From Megaleporinus macrocephalus (Eukaryota > Chordata > Actinopteri > Characiformes > Anostomidae), in the NCBI GenBank assembly GCA_021613375.1, contig CM038720.1:41444949-41508948 (forward strand): DNA of 64,000 nucleotides. Direction: 5' to 3'. The notes below the pieces were generated by a model. The model ran no database searches and was not told where the DNA came from. It was given only the letters and a program-made list of their open reading frames with translations. Below, one piece after another: positions 11,634 to 21,920 of this stretch (position 1 is its first letter; each line of letters begins with the position of its first letter). A program made the position numbers and the translations under genes.

Positions 11634-12497
11634 TAGAGATGGATCGATCAGCGTTTTTAAGGCCAATTCCGATCACTGATCACGTTTCATCGCGATTGGC
11701 CGATAGCTGATACCGATAGAGGGCGGGGCTATATGCCACGGTAGGCTACATGTAGTTATTAGCGCAAGCAAGTCATGAAACATGGTCTGAACTGTTTACT
11801 ACCATTTTTAACGAGCTCATATGAAACAGCTTAATATTTTTGACTAAATTAACAGTAAATAAACAAAGTACATCAAACAAATATCACTAATAATGCAATC
11901 ATAACATATAAACCTTAAATATAAAACGAAAAAAAGCTAATTAAATAAATACAGTAAAAACTGCAGACATTAAACTCAGACTCTGTTATTTTAAACTAAA
12001 TCTGTAATCATTAAATGTAGAATATTGATTTGTTGCTGCTGTTCTGTTCGTACCGGTCAGATCTGGTCTGTATGGTGTGCTAGCTCTGCTGTTTGCTGAT
12101 ACTCACTGTATTCAGTACTGTATCAGATTAGTAGCGTTAAAGATCTTTGTCTTGGTTCCTTAATGAGACACTCTGATTTTACTAATTTTAAAAACGTCCT
12201 GGATGAGTCTGCGTCACATACGGTAAACACTGACAGACGGACGACATGCTTTTCTCGTGAGGCCGCTGCTTTAGTCAGTCTGTGGAAAATGAAAGGGTGT
12301 GTATTTCCACCTAGTGGTTTAGATAGGAATTGCAGGGAGCTGGCCGGAGAGGGTTCTTTTTTCTGGATGAAACGCTAACTGGAAATACAGAAATTAAGCT
12401 CATTTGTTTAGCGCCATCGATCGGCTCTCTGGATCGACTAAATTGGAGAAATATAAGCCGATCAACGATACATAGTTGATCGATCCTTCCATCTCTA
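11634..12497. mobile_element. Non-autonomous hAT-like DNA transposon, 864 bp
   Basis: Inverted ends: left TAGAGATGGATCGATCA and, read on the other strand, right TAGAGATGGAAGGATCGATC. The element is flanked by 8-bp direct repeats, ATTTTAAT (11626-11633) and ATCTTAAT (12498-12505), matching at 7 of 8 positions. An 8-bp duplication and this end sequence fit the hAT superfamily. Inside is AT-rich sequence with no transposase; the longest frame (12163-12378) has no known domain. Confidence 0.8.
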
Positions 12498-12505
12498 ATC
12501 TTAAT

Positions 12506-13870
12506 ACATAATACTAGTAATAATAGATATTATGCTGCAAATTCTACTCACATTCAATGACATTCACTGTGGCCAGTGTTTCAACCTCTGACTTTCTTGC
12601 ATGTTGATGTTAAGTATTAACAATAATATAGCAAACATGTGAAGAATGTTTTGGTCAAATTCATATTTTTAATTGCAGTTTTAATTACAGTTGATTGTAA
12701 GTTTTGACTTTCTCTACAACCTTTATGAGCTATAAGCAGGAAAGTATTCATATAAATGTATAGCATGTTTTTATATATAGCCACCAATATCTGCAAAGAA
12801 CAAGGTGGTTATGGTCCTCCCTCTCTTTGCCGAGTCCCACCTGCCTGAGAAGAGTTAATGTTATGTGTAGTTTACTTCCTTATTTAACACTAGAGCTCTG
12901 GTTTTAAGAACTGTAATGTGTTTGACACATTTAACTGACCCTCAGGATGATGTGCTGGTTAAATATACATGAAATGAAGGACGGAGTGCCATTTATGAAT
13001 AATGAATGACGGACAGTTTAATGTAGCGACTGCATTTCTATGTCAGCTGAGGCTCTAACAATGCAAAGCTCAGTGAGATAGAAGGCAGATGCTGTTTGGA
13101 AAGAGAGTTTGCGTGATCTGTTCTCCTCAGTGGTTTGCATTATTTCATTCTTCTTCGTTTGGACTGATTTCAGGACATGAAGGTCTTATAAATGGAATAA
13201 GAGAGCAGCTGTCTGGGCTTAAAGTCCAAAGCAGAATCTGATAAATGAGTGACAGCTGTGGTTTAGTGGTATATGTGCTGTGTAGCATGGTGTCAGTTAA
13301 AGGCCTTCATGATTCGTACATTTCCAGAGTCTTGTTCAGCAGAGTGTTCCTCTTCCACCGGCAAAGCCCTTAAAGAATTAAACCCATTTGCTCAGAGTAA
13401 ACACTCCTGCCCTCTGTCAAGGTCACGGTGTGATGATTTAGTGGGATCTTTTCACTCAGTTGAGTGCTCCAGAGATCACACATGGCGCTCAGTAGCACCC
13501 CTTGTGATGCCTTGTGACATTTCTTAAGCGTGTGACTCTCGTGCTGGTGTGAGTCAGGCCCTACTCCTGGGAGCAAAGACGGAATACTGTGGAATGGAAT
13601 GCTTTCTTTATGCCTGCGAGCCCAGAGCTCAGTTTGTGTTCCTCTGAAGTCTTCGTTTTTGGGAGGTGGAGGGTGGGTGTGTGTGTGTGGGGGCTAAAAT
13701 CTGGTCCAAGGGGCTGAAAAGTTACAGACTATTAATAAATATAGGTTCAAAGAAGCAAGACTGTATAAATAGAAGAGATTATCGTCACTGTTCAGTCTTT
13801 GAACAGCATTTGATAGTCTGTCATGTGCTTAACGTTCATGGCAGTAGGTCATAACTGTAAAATACACTTA
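12506..13870. other. Unassigned, moderately complex sequence
   Basis: No tandem repeats apart from a short (GT)n near 13675. Open frames at 13273-13576 on both strands have no recognised domain. Some regulatory content is possible but nothing specific is supported. Confidence 0.4.
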
Positions 13871-14324
13871 CACAGCCGAGTCACATTATTATGACCAGCT
13901 AATATCCAGAGAGACCGCCGTGTGCAAGACAGACAGCAGCTAGACGGACTGGGAGACTCAATAAGGTCCTGGTAGGAGGTCACAGGTATCTGGAGGTTAG
14001 GGTTAGGGTTAGGGTCCCACAGCTGCTGGAGGGAGCGTGGAGGAGGATCCATAGAGCCAACACCTCCATCCAGGTGGTCCCACAGATGCTCAACTGGGTT
14101 CAAGTCTGTGGAATTATAGGTCTAGGATAGTGTTTGGAAGTCTTGGTCAGCTCTTCCAACCAGTGTGGGACATTTCTAGTCGTGTGTTGTGTCTCATTGT
14201 CTTACTGGAAGATCCCATCCACCCCAGAGAAGATCATCAGTATGTATGGTGTACGTTGTGAAAACATTCCATGGACCATAACTCCACTTACGAAAGTAGG
14301 TCATAATAACGTGACTTGGGTGTG
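13871..14324. mobile_element. Tc1/mariner-like MITE, 454 bp
   Basis: Inverted ends: left CACAGCCGAGTCACATTATT and the complement of the right end CACACCCAAGTCACGTTATT, both continuing ATGACC, with TA directly outside each end (13869-13870 and 14325-14326). TA flanks fit Tc1/mariner-type insertion. The interior lacks a complete transposase; GGTGGTCCCACAGATGCTCA resembles a common fish element of this type. Three TTAGGG units lie inside (13997-14014). Confidence 0.75.
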
Positions 14325-14334
14325 TATGTCTGAG

Positions 14335-14720
14335 TGCAACACTAAAATTAATATCAGACCAAAGGAAAGTACAAGGCTAGGTGGAGATGCTACTCTGATC
14401 TGTTGTCAGACTGTCCATGTAAGGGTGAGCAGCTGGTATTCTGAGGTGTCTGAAAGCTTTCCAAAGGAGTCCTTGGAATTCTCCTGGAATTCGAGGATGG
14501 TGACTGGTTCAGGAATGGCTTGTATTCTAGCCATTAAACTAAGGTTATTAGCACTCTTGAACAACTGCCCATCCTGTGTGGTCTGACACATCTGCTTCAT
14601 CTGCCTTGATCGGATGTCAGATGGTTCCCTTTTTTGAGTCTGGTTCCTCTCGAAGTTCTTGCTCTGAGGGTTTTTTTCTTAACACTGTTGCAATGTTGAA
14701 TGTAAACCACTTCATCTATG
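14335..14720 (-). repeat. Fragment of a dispersed repeat related to 44.5-45.6 kb
   Basis: Bases 14559-14590 are the reverse complement of one unit of the 32-bp array at 44986-45612 (GGATGGGCAGTTGTTCA read on the minus strand). The adjoining TTCCCTTTTTTGAGTCTGG and GGTTCCTCTCGAAGTTC are the reverse complement of the segment near 44620-44650. So a single unexpanded unit exists here next to the same flank. Confidence 0.75.
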
Positions 14721-14834
14721 TGTTCTTTGCCAATTAAACATTTAGTAAAAGATAAATGCATCCGAGTCAAGAACCATGTTTATTTTAAAGAGCTGAAATC
14801 CAGTCAAAACTATAAAGTAAAACTAGCAGCCAGT

Positions 14835-15043
14835 GAAAACCCCACATACAAACACTAGGGGGCAGTGAAACAACCACACACACACTCTAGGGGGCAATGA
14901 AACAACCAAACACACACTCTAGGGGGCAGTGAAACAACCACACACACACACACACACACACTAGGGGGCAGTAAAACAACCACACACACACTCTAGGGGG
15001 CAGAGAAACAACCAAACACACACTCTAGGGGGCAGTGAAACAA

Positions 15044-15080
<37 letters not shown>

Positions 15081-15223
15081 GGGGCAGTGAAACAACCACA
15101 CACACACACTAGGGGGCAGTAAAACAACCACACAAACAATCTAGGGGGCAGTGAAACACCCACACACACACTCTAGGGGGCAGTAAAACAACCACACAAA
15201 CAATCTAGGGGGCAGTGAAACAA

Positions 15224-15268
<45 letters not shown>

Positions 15269-15424
15269 GGGGCAGTGAAACAACCACACACACACACACA
15301 CTAGGGGGCAGTAAAACAACCACACACACACTCTAGGGGGCAGTGAAACACCCACACACACACTCTAGGGGGCAGTGAAACAACCACATACATACACACA
15401 TACACTAGGGGACAGTGAAACAAC

Positions 15425-15456
<32 letters not shown>

Positions 15457-15611
15457 GGGGCAGTAAAACAACCACACACACACACACTAGAGGGGGCAGT
15501 GAAACAACCACACACACACACACACACTAGGGGGCAGTGAAACACACACATACACTAGGGGACAGTGAAACACCACTCCCACACACACACAAACTAGGGG
15601 GCAGTGAAACA

Positions 15612-15649
<38 letters not shown>

Positions 15650-15930
15650 GGGGCAGTGAACCCCCCCCATACACCCACATACACACACACACACACACAT
15701 AGGGGCAGTGAAACACCCACCCACACACACACACACTAGGGGGCAGTGAAACACCCACATACATACACACACACACACTAGGGGGCAGTGAAACACCCAC
15801 ATACATACACACACACTAGGAGGCAGTGAAACATCCACACTTCAAGTGCACTTCAGTCATGTCCTGTCAGTTAGGGGGATCGAACCTGCGACCTTCCGGT
15901 CACAAGGCTGATTCCTGAGCCTCGACGTTT
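14835..15930 (+). repeat. Interspersed repeat with expanded CTCF-like/CA array, copy 2
   Basis: About 26 units of roughly 30-60 bp, each with CTAGGGGGCAGTGAAACA followed by ACCACACACAC of varying length. About 20 carry the exact CTAGGGGGCAG core, in one orientation; variants include CTAGGGGACAG (15405, 15555) and CTAGGAGGCAG. The right end (15840-15930) has GTGCACTTCAGTCATGTCCT, then GATCGAACCTGCGACCTTCC and GGTCACAAGG, similar to the flank of the array at 8.4-9.4 kb. GATCGAACC is reminiscent of a tRNA-derived B box, but no tRNA is present. Confidence 0.93.
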
Positions 15931-17418
15931 GGCTGTGTTTGTGAGGAGCGGGATCGTTCAGATGTTTGGTCTGTTTACAGACGTAAAGACTACAATGTGT
16001 TGTTGAACCTTAAACATCTGCTAAACACTACCCTGATCTGTGGATGATATCTCTGGTAACCTTAGCTGGATTAGTACCGACACAAGCTTTATGACACACT
16101 CATAACCGGTGTACCAGATGAACCAATAAATTGGCCCCTATTAGCATAAGCGTCCGTGAAGTCTTATAAGAGGACGTCTTGCTGGTTCATTAGTCTCAAC
16201 AGGCTGTAGTTCTATTAGAAGAAATGTGTCCAGTCATTATTCTGTATGCTGTGTCCTGGAGAGAAGGGCTCCCAGCGCATGCATGCATGTGTGTGCATGT
16301 ATGGCTGTATGTGGAGGAGCTGTAGGCCGTGGGATCAAACCAGGCTAGGGTTTATTTTTTCTTCAGCTGTGACTGATAAAACGCAGCTGTCCAAATGTGC
16401 ATGTGAGCGGCGTGTAAGCCGTACAAGGGCCTGGCGTGAAGGGCCTGGCTCTCAGTCCAGCCATCTGCAAGCAAACAGATCAAACCAGGCTGCTGTGCAA
16501 CCCCCCCCCCCCTGCATGCTGGGGTCGAGAAAACAGCTGGGGTGGATGCGCATGACCAGGTCACGGTGCACTCCTGGACCAGAGCACTTAAAGGACTCCA
16601 TTATTCCCCCTGGGCTGCGTAAACATGGTGGAGAAATGAGTTAATTCAATAGGATGGAGAGCTGCGCGTCGTCCGGCCTGGTGATCCACACATCTGTGGT
16701 AACGTTTTGCTTCTTGGCTGCCTAAATGAAGACCACTGAGGGCTTCTAACAGCAGATGCGTGGTGTGTGTTAGTCCAAAGAAAGTGTATTATGGTTCACA
16801 AGGCTTCCAGATCCAGATGTCGTGGAAGAGGGCCTGTAAAAATGACCATAGTAGATAATCACATCTGTTTGTGGTATGAGTGGCACGTGAAAACAGGTTA
16901 CTAGGTAACGAGCAAGTTTTCTATTACCCAAATGTAGTTCATCACTGAAGATCTCTATGGCAGGTTTCCTCAGTGTTGCACTGGAGCTATAGGGTAATTG
17001 TCAGGGGTGACTTAGGGGTGCTAAGACCCTGACCAATGAGACCCCAGTTGCTCTACTGTTTTGGTCACCCTCATTTTGACCTTACTCTCTCACCTGAACC
17101 TGATTCACTGACTGGCTGGTCACAGACAAACACAGGACAAGTTAGGAGTTGGGCATCATCTGGCTCATCATAACTTAAATAAGCTGATACACATACAGAA
17201 AGTACTAGTCCAGCACACAGGTGGACCAATAGCACAACAGTGGACAGTGATTGATTGACAACCTGTGACGTTAGCTTGCCTGAAGAGAAAACCCACATAG
17301 CTGCTCCTACCTGACAATAACACCGTGCAGAGTGATCTGTGATTCAGTGCAGCAGGGCAGCTGCTAATGAATGGAATGCATTGATGCTGATTTGTAAAGT
17401 AAAGAAATCCTTGTTTGC
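15931..17418. other. Complex non-repetitive intronic sequence
   Basis: About 1.5 kb without tandem arrays, one of the longer unique stretches. A C run lies at 16500-16512. No exon with paired splice sites is seen. It may hold regulatory DNA, but nothing specific is supported. Confidence 0.4.
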
Positions 17419-18490
17419 ACTACTTACTGGAGTCACCACACACAGTCGAACACTAACTGGCACCAGCATATGTGTACCAGTATAGCTGTGCCTACTTACT
17501 GGAGTCACCACACACAGTCGAACACTAACTGGCACCAGCATATGTGTACCAGTGTAGCTGTGCCTACTTACTGGAGTCACCAGACACAGTCGAACACTAA
17601 CTGGCACCAGCATATGTGTACCAGTATAGCTGTGCCTACTTACTGGAGTCACCACACACAGTCGAACACTAACTGGCACCAGCATATGTGTACCAGTATA
17701 GCTGTGCCTACTTACTGGAGTCACCAGACACAGTCGAACACTAACTGGCACCAGCATATGTGTACCAGTGTAGCTGTGCCTACTTACTGGAGTCACCACA
17801 CACAGTCGAACACTAACTGGCACCAGCATATGTGTACCAGTATAGCTGTGCCTACTTACTGGAGTCACCAGACACAGTCGAACACTAACTGATACCAGCA
17901 TATGTGTACCAGTATAGCTGTGCCTACTTACTGGAGTCACCACACACAGTCGAACACTAACTGGCACCAGCATATGTGTACCAGTATAGCTGTGCCTACT
18001 TACTGGAGTCACCAGACACAGTCGAACACTAACTGATACCAGCATATGTGTACCAGTATAGCTGTGCCTACTTACTGGAGTCACCAGACACAGTCGAACA
18101 CTAACTGGCACCAGCATATGTGTACCAGTATAGCTGTGCCTACTTACTGGAGTCACCAGACACAGTCGAACACTAACTGGCACCAGCATATGTGTATAGC
18201 TGTAGCTACTTACTGGAGACACCAGACACAGATGAACTCTTAATTGGAACTAGAGTTTGTGTATAGCTGTGGCCAGTATAGATGTAGCTACTTACTGGAG
18301 TCCCCACACAAAGTTGAACTCTAACTGGCACTGATATATATGTATCACTGGGTTCGTATAGCTGTGGCTTCTTACTGGAGTCACTTCAGACAGTCAAACT
18401 CTTAACTGGCATTGAAGTATGTGTACCAGTATAACTGTGGCTACTTACTGGAGTCACCTCACAGTCAAAGTTATTGGCACTAGAGTAAGT
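17419..18490. repeat. 72-bp minisatellite
   Basis: About 11 near-identical 72-bp units (to about 18220), then four degenerate ones. Each unit has TACTTACTGGAGTCACCA, CAGTCGAACACTAACTGG and CAGCATATGTGTACCAGTAT. Since 72 is a multiple of 3, the array stays open on both strands and gives a 24-residue periodic pseudo-protein of up to 292 codons on the minus strand; I regard this as non-coding. Alternating CACACA/CAGACA and GGCACC/GATACC variants suggest spread by unequal exchange. Confidence 0.95.
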
Positions 18491-18492
18491 GT

Positions 18493-18790
18493 AGGGGCTG
18501 CATCCTTCTGAGGCTGCATTTGAAAGCTGATTGCACCGCAACAGTGTGACTAGGCTGTTCCACGACAATGTAGGATCCAACAGGTGAATCCCTCTCCAGC
18601 CAACATATCCTGAGATTCACTGCATGCCAGTGAGGACCCAAGAGTATGGTGTCGTCAGCATAGTGTTCTAGGGTACTAGGTTACTAGGTTAACAACAGTG
18701 CTGTGAAGCATACATAGAATCCACCATGGAGCAGACCTTTTTAGGTGTCTACACCTTTATAGACTGCAGCCTTCGAAGGGTGCAGCCCCT
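18493..18790. mobile_element. MITE-like element with 29-bp inverted ends
   Basis: Left end AGGGGCTGCATCCTTCTGAG and the complement of the right end AGGGGCTGCACCCTTCGAAG, both continuing GCTGCA, form a long imperfect inverted repeat around 240 bp of unique sequence with no transposase. I do not see a clean target-site duplication, so the superfamily is open. Confidence 0.6.
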
Positions 18791-19523
18791 GAATTGGGAC
18801 AAAGCTACTGCAGGGCTTCGGCGGGGGAAGGGTGAGAAGGGAGAGAAAGTGGATCATACAATTTGCTTATCAGAGACAAACAACAACAAAGCGACTGTTT
18901 ACTATCTTTTTAAAAACAGGGCTAGACGTGCCTCGGGCTAAAGAAATAAGAGCTTATGTACCACAACTGGGATCCCACAAACCATGTGCCTTATTATTCC
19001 AAACCTTGTTGCGTTGCTGAATATCTTCAAGCATACGGTTACAGCCGGTTCCATGATTACTTTCCAGATTTTGGAGAAACAGTATGTCTGTGAATTTAAT
19101 CTGTAAGAACTGCGTCACAATGAAGTCCATTAACAGTTTAGGGTCTCTTCAGTAGTCGTCTAGGTCTTTCTCTTTCTCTGGAGTATACATAGAAGAACCC
19201 AACAGGTCCATGACTGGAAGATGAAAGAATACATGGATGATATTAGATAAAAGTGTGTAGATCCTCATAAACCAGGCAGTGGCTATAACAATGCCATTGC
19301 TCACTGTTACAGCAATAACCATTAAAACAACCAGAGCTGTAGTGAACCTGCCTAGAAGAGAACATCTGTCTGTTTTGATGCTATGGATAGTTAGAGAGGC
19401 AGATGTTTCTCCAGTGATCATGATTGGAGATTTGCACAAGCATTGTGGGGTCAACGTGTATGCAAAATTACAAGTGAACACATTTCTTGCATCTAGCCAT
19501 CAATATAAGGACAGCAGAGCATC

Positions 19524-19526
<3 letters not shown>
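18791..19526. other. Unassigned sequence
   Basis: No supported gene. A 110-codon minus-strand frame (19149-19481) has a hydrophobic stretch and a DLGSS segment but no splice sites or family that I recognise. Confidence 0.35.

Positions 19527-19577
<51 letters not shown>
19527..19577. repeat. (AT)n microsatellite
   Basis: About 25 AT dinucleotides. Confidence 0.97.
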
Positions 19578-19580
<3 letters not shown>

Positions 19581-19849
19581 TAAACATGGCAAACATAACA
19601 ATAAATAGACAATAATGTCAACAATAATAAAGTAATAATGAAGTAATAACAAGCTAGAATATATACATTTAGTAATAACTGAAATATTTATTGGAATATA
19701 AAAACATATACAAAAACATACATAAGATATACAGGAGGACATATGTAGAAACTTTGTATAGGCAGGTTATTTAAGAAAATAAAAATATCATAGTCAGTGG
19801 CTGAAGTTGGATTTGGTGTTAGAAGATGGTTTTACAGATTGGAACCCCC

Positions 19850-20170
19850 ATAACATGAATTATAAATTTAGCTACATCTGCCCAAAAAACTAAAACTGGC
19901 CTTCATCAGAACAATGGTCCTAAACATATGTCTGAATTTAGACAGACATGGCTCAGTGATCACAGAGTTATACTGTTGACATGACCCTCCCAGCACCCTG
20001 ACCTAAACCCCACTGAAAATCTGGGGGTGAGCTGAAGAGGGGAGTACAAACGAGAGTATTTTAGGACCCTGTAGGATCTGGAGAGGTTCTGTATGGAGGG
20101 TTAGTCTTAGATTTGTTGCTCTATATTCTCTATACATTCTCTAAATACCTCCACTGGTCACTTCATTAGG
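19850..20170 (+). pseudogene. Decayed Tc1-like transposase fragment
   Basis: At 19985-20023 one frame reads PSQHPDLNPTENL, the conserved motif around the second catalytic Asp of Tc1-type DDE transposases (usual form SPDLNPIE). It is bounded by stop codons on both sides. The upstream segment (CAGAACAATGGTCCTAAACA) fits the preceding part of the same gene. Only the C-terminal third is visible, so it cannot be functional. Confidence 0.8.
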
Positions 20171-20189
20171 TGGTACTCCTTTTATGTAG

Positions 20190-20665
20190 ACTCAGTGCAA
20201 TGTTACAGACTGTAGTTCATCTGATTCTCTGTATACATCGTTACCCTGTTATTTAATGCTCTGGACCACCACCGAGCAGGTATTTGGTGGTGGATCATTC
20301 TCAGCACTGCAGTGACACTGACGTGGTGGTGGTGGTGGTGTGTTAGTGTGTGTTGTGGTGGTGCGAGTGGGTCAGACACAGCAGTGCTGCTGCTGGAGTG
20401 TTTAAACACTGTGTCCACTCACTGTCCACTCTATTAGACACTCCTACTACTTGCTGGTCCACCTTGTTGATGTAGAGTCAGAGACAGTAGCTCATCTGCT
20501 GCTGCACAGTTTGTGTTCCTCTAGTTCTTCATCAGTGGATACAGGACGCCGCCCACAGGACACTGCTGTCTAGATAGTTTTGGTTGGTGGACAATTCTCA
20601 GTCCAGCAGTAGCAGCACTGCTGTGTCTGATCCACTCCTGCCAGCACAACACACACTGTATATAA
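20190..20665. repeat. Palindromic interspersed repeat, copy 1
   Basis: Contains GTCAGACACAGCAGTGCTGC near 20372 and its approximate complement, GCAGCACTGCTGTGTCTGAT, near 20611, so it can fold back on itself. The central part (TCATCAGTGGATACAGGACG, GCCGCCCACAGGACACTGC) recurs reverse-complemented at 33240-33400. No coding capacity. I recognise the type as abundant in fish but not its family. Confidence 0.8.
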
Positions 20666-20748
20666 ATGTATATATCGTGTTTCCAAAATTGCAGTCTTAC
20701 AGGAGAGGCCAAAAACCTGCTTCACTTTTAATGTATATATATAATATA

Positions 20749-20749
<1 letters not shown>

Positions 20750-20818
<69 letters not shown>
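20750..20818. repeat. (AT)n microsatellite
   Basis: Nearly 70 bp of pure AT repeat. Confidence 0.97.
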
Positions 20819-20820
<2 letters not shown>

Positions 20821-21920
20821 TCATTTTAAGGATGACAGAAAGAGATATCAGGCTCTCGTTCTGTCAGTTAGTTCAGCTCGACCCAAATATTAAAGTCTGG
20901 GAAGTTCTAGAAAACCAGACTCCTCACTGTTTTCCCTGCAAATAAACTCCTCTCCTGTTTGCACGGCTCCGTCTCGAGGAGCGTTTTTGGTTTGTGTATT
21001 GTTGGAGTCGCTCTTGATCTGTGTTGGAAGGCCTGCGTTTCCTGTAGAGCATTCTTGTGTGGAACCGAGGTAGAGTCACACACTGGGCTTATATCTGGGT
21101 CACATCGGAGGCGTATTACAACTTTAACCAGCACAACGTCCTTCATCCCTCTGAACTGGAGCAGCTCACAGACACTCCTGAGAATAGCAGAGAATGAGAT
21201 GCAACTTGGGCCCAAAAATAAACTCTCTCTTCCTCACAAACGCCAGTGTTTTCAGAGCTGGAGCTTAACCCCCAGCTTAAGGAGGAGAAGAACCACAAGA
21301 ACTGAAAGAGTTTAGCTTCCAACGTTTTCTATAAACCAGATCTGTAGAAGTTTATCCCCTTCAGGATTCTATTATACAACTGGGAATTTAAATGAGATGT
21401 TAAATAACAGGCGTAGTTAGTGACGGGTTCAGTTTCAAAGAAGTTGTTCAGACCTGGTTTTGGTCCTCTAGTGATTTATCTTTTTTCTGGGTTACATCTA
21501 AACCAGGCTGTCCGTCTGTCTGTCTGTGCACACAGTGGAGATGAATCCATCAGAGTGAAGCTCTCGGCTGGAAATAGAGTTGCTATTGATCGCTGTGTAG
21601 GAGTCCTCTGTCTGCTTGCACTCTTTGTGTAATTGATGCCTTAAATCAATGAAGGAGAGAGCTGGCGAGAGGCGAGAGATCAGCATTCCTAGACGCTGTG
21701 AACTGGAACGTCTGTGTCAGCTCCCCGAAAGCTTGCTGGCCCCAACACCCACCCCGGTGGCACTCCATTGGTCTTCCTTAGTTACAGTCTTAGAATAAGA
21801 GGGTTCAGTGTCTGAACAATGTCTTCCATCTGTCTCCAAAGATTAACTTTACTCTACATTGAGAAGATATTATTAACTCTGAAGGTTTTTGTCAAGTCAT
21901 TGTGGAACATTTGTATTAGC
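20819..21920. other. Unique sequence, no gene supported
   Basis: Overlapping open frames on both strands (20907-21315) have no recognised domain or paired splice sites. An acceptor-like CTGTCTGTGCACACAG ends at 21535 but no convincing donor follows. Confidence 0.4.

Noticed and set aside
13997..14014. TTAGGG triplet as a second interstitial telomere
   Set aside because: Only three units inside a MITE; too short to interpret.
15840..15930. tRNA gene suggested by GATCGAACC B-box-like sequence
   Set aside because: No A box, cloverleaf or anticodon arm can be drawn; it is the flank of an interspersed repeat.
17344..18222. 292-codon minus-strand open frame of 24-residue repeats
   Set aside because: Translation of the 72-bp minisatellite; the opposite strand is open too, and composition simply mirrors the DNA unit.
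19149..19481. 110-codon minus-strand frame with hydrophobic stretches, receptor-like at first sight
   Set aside because: No conserved family motif could be named, and it lies in repeat-derived DNA without splice context.
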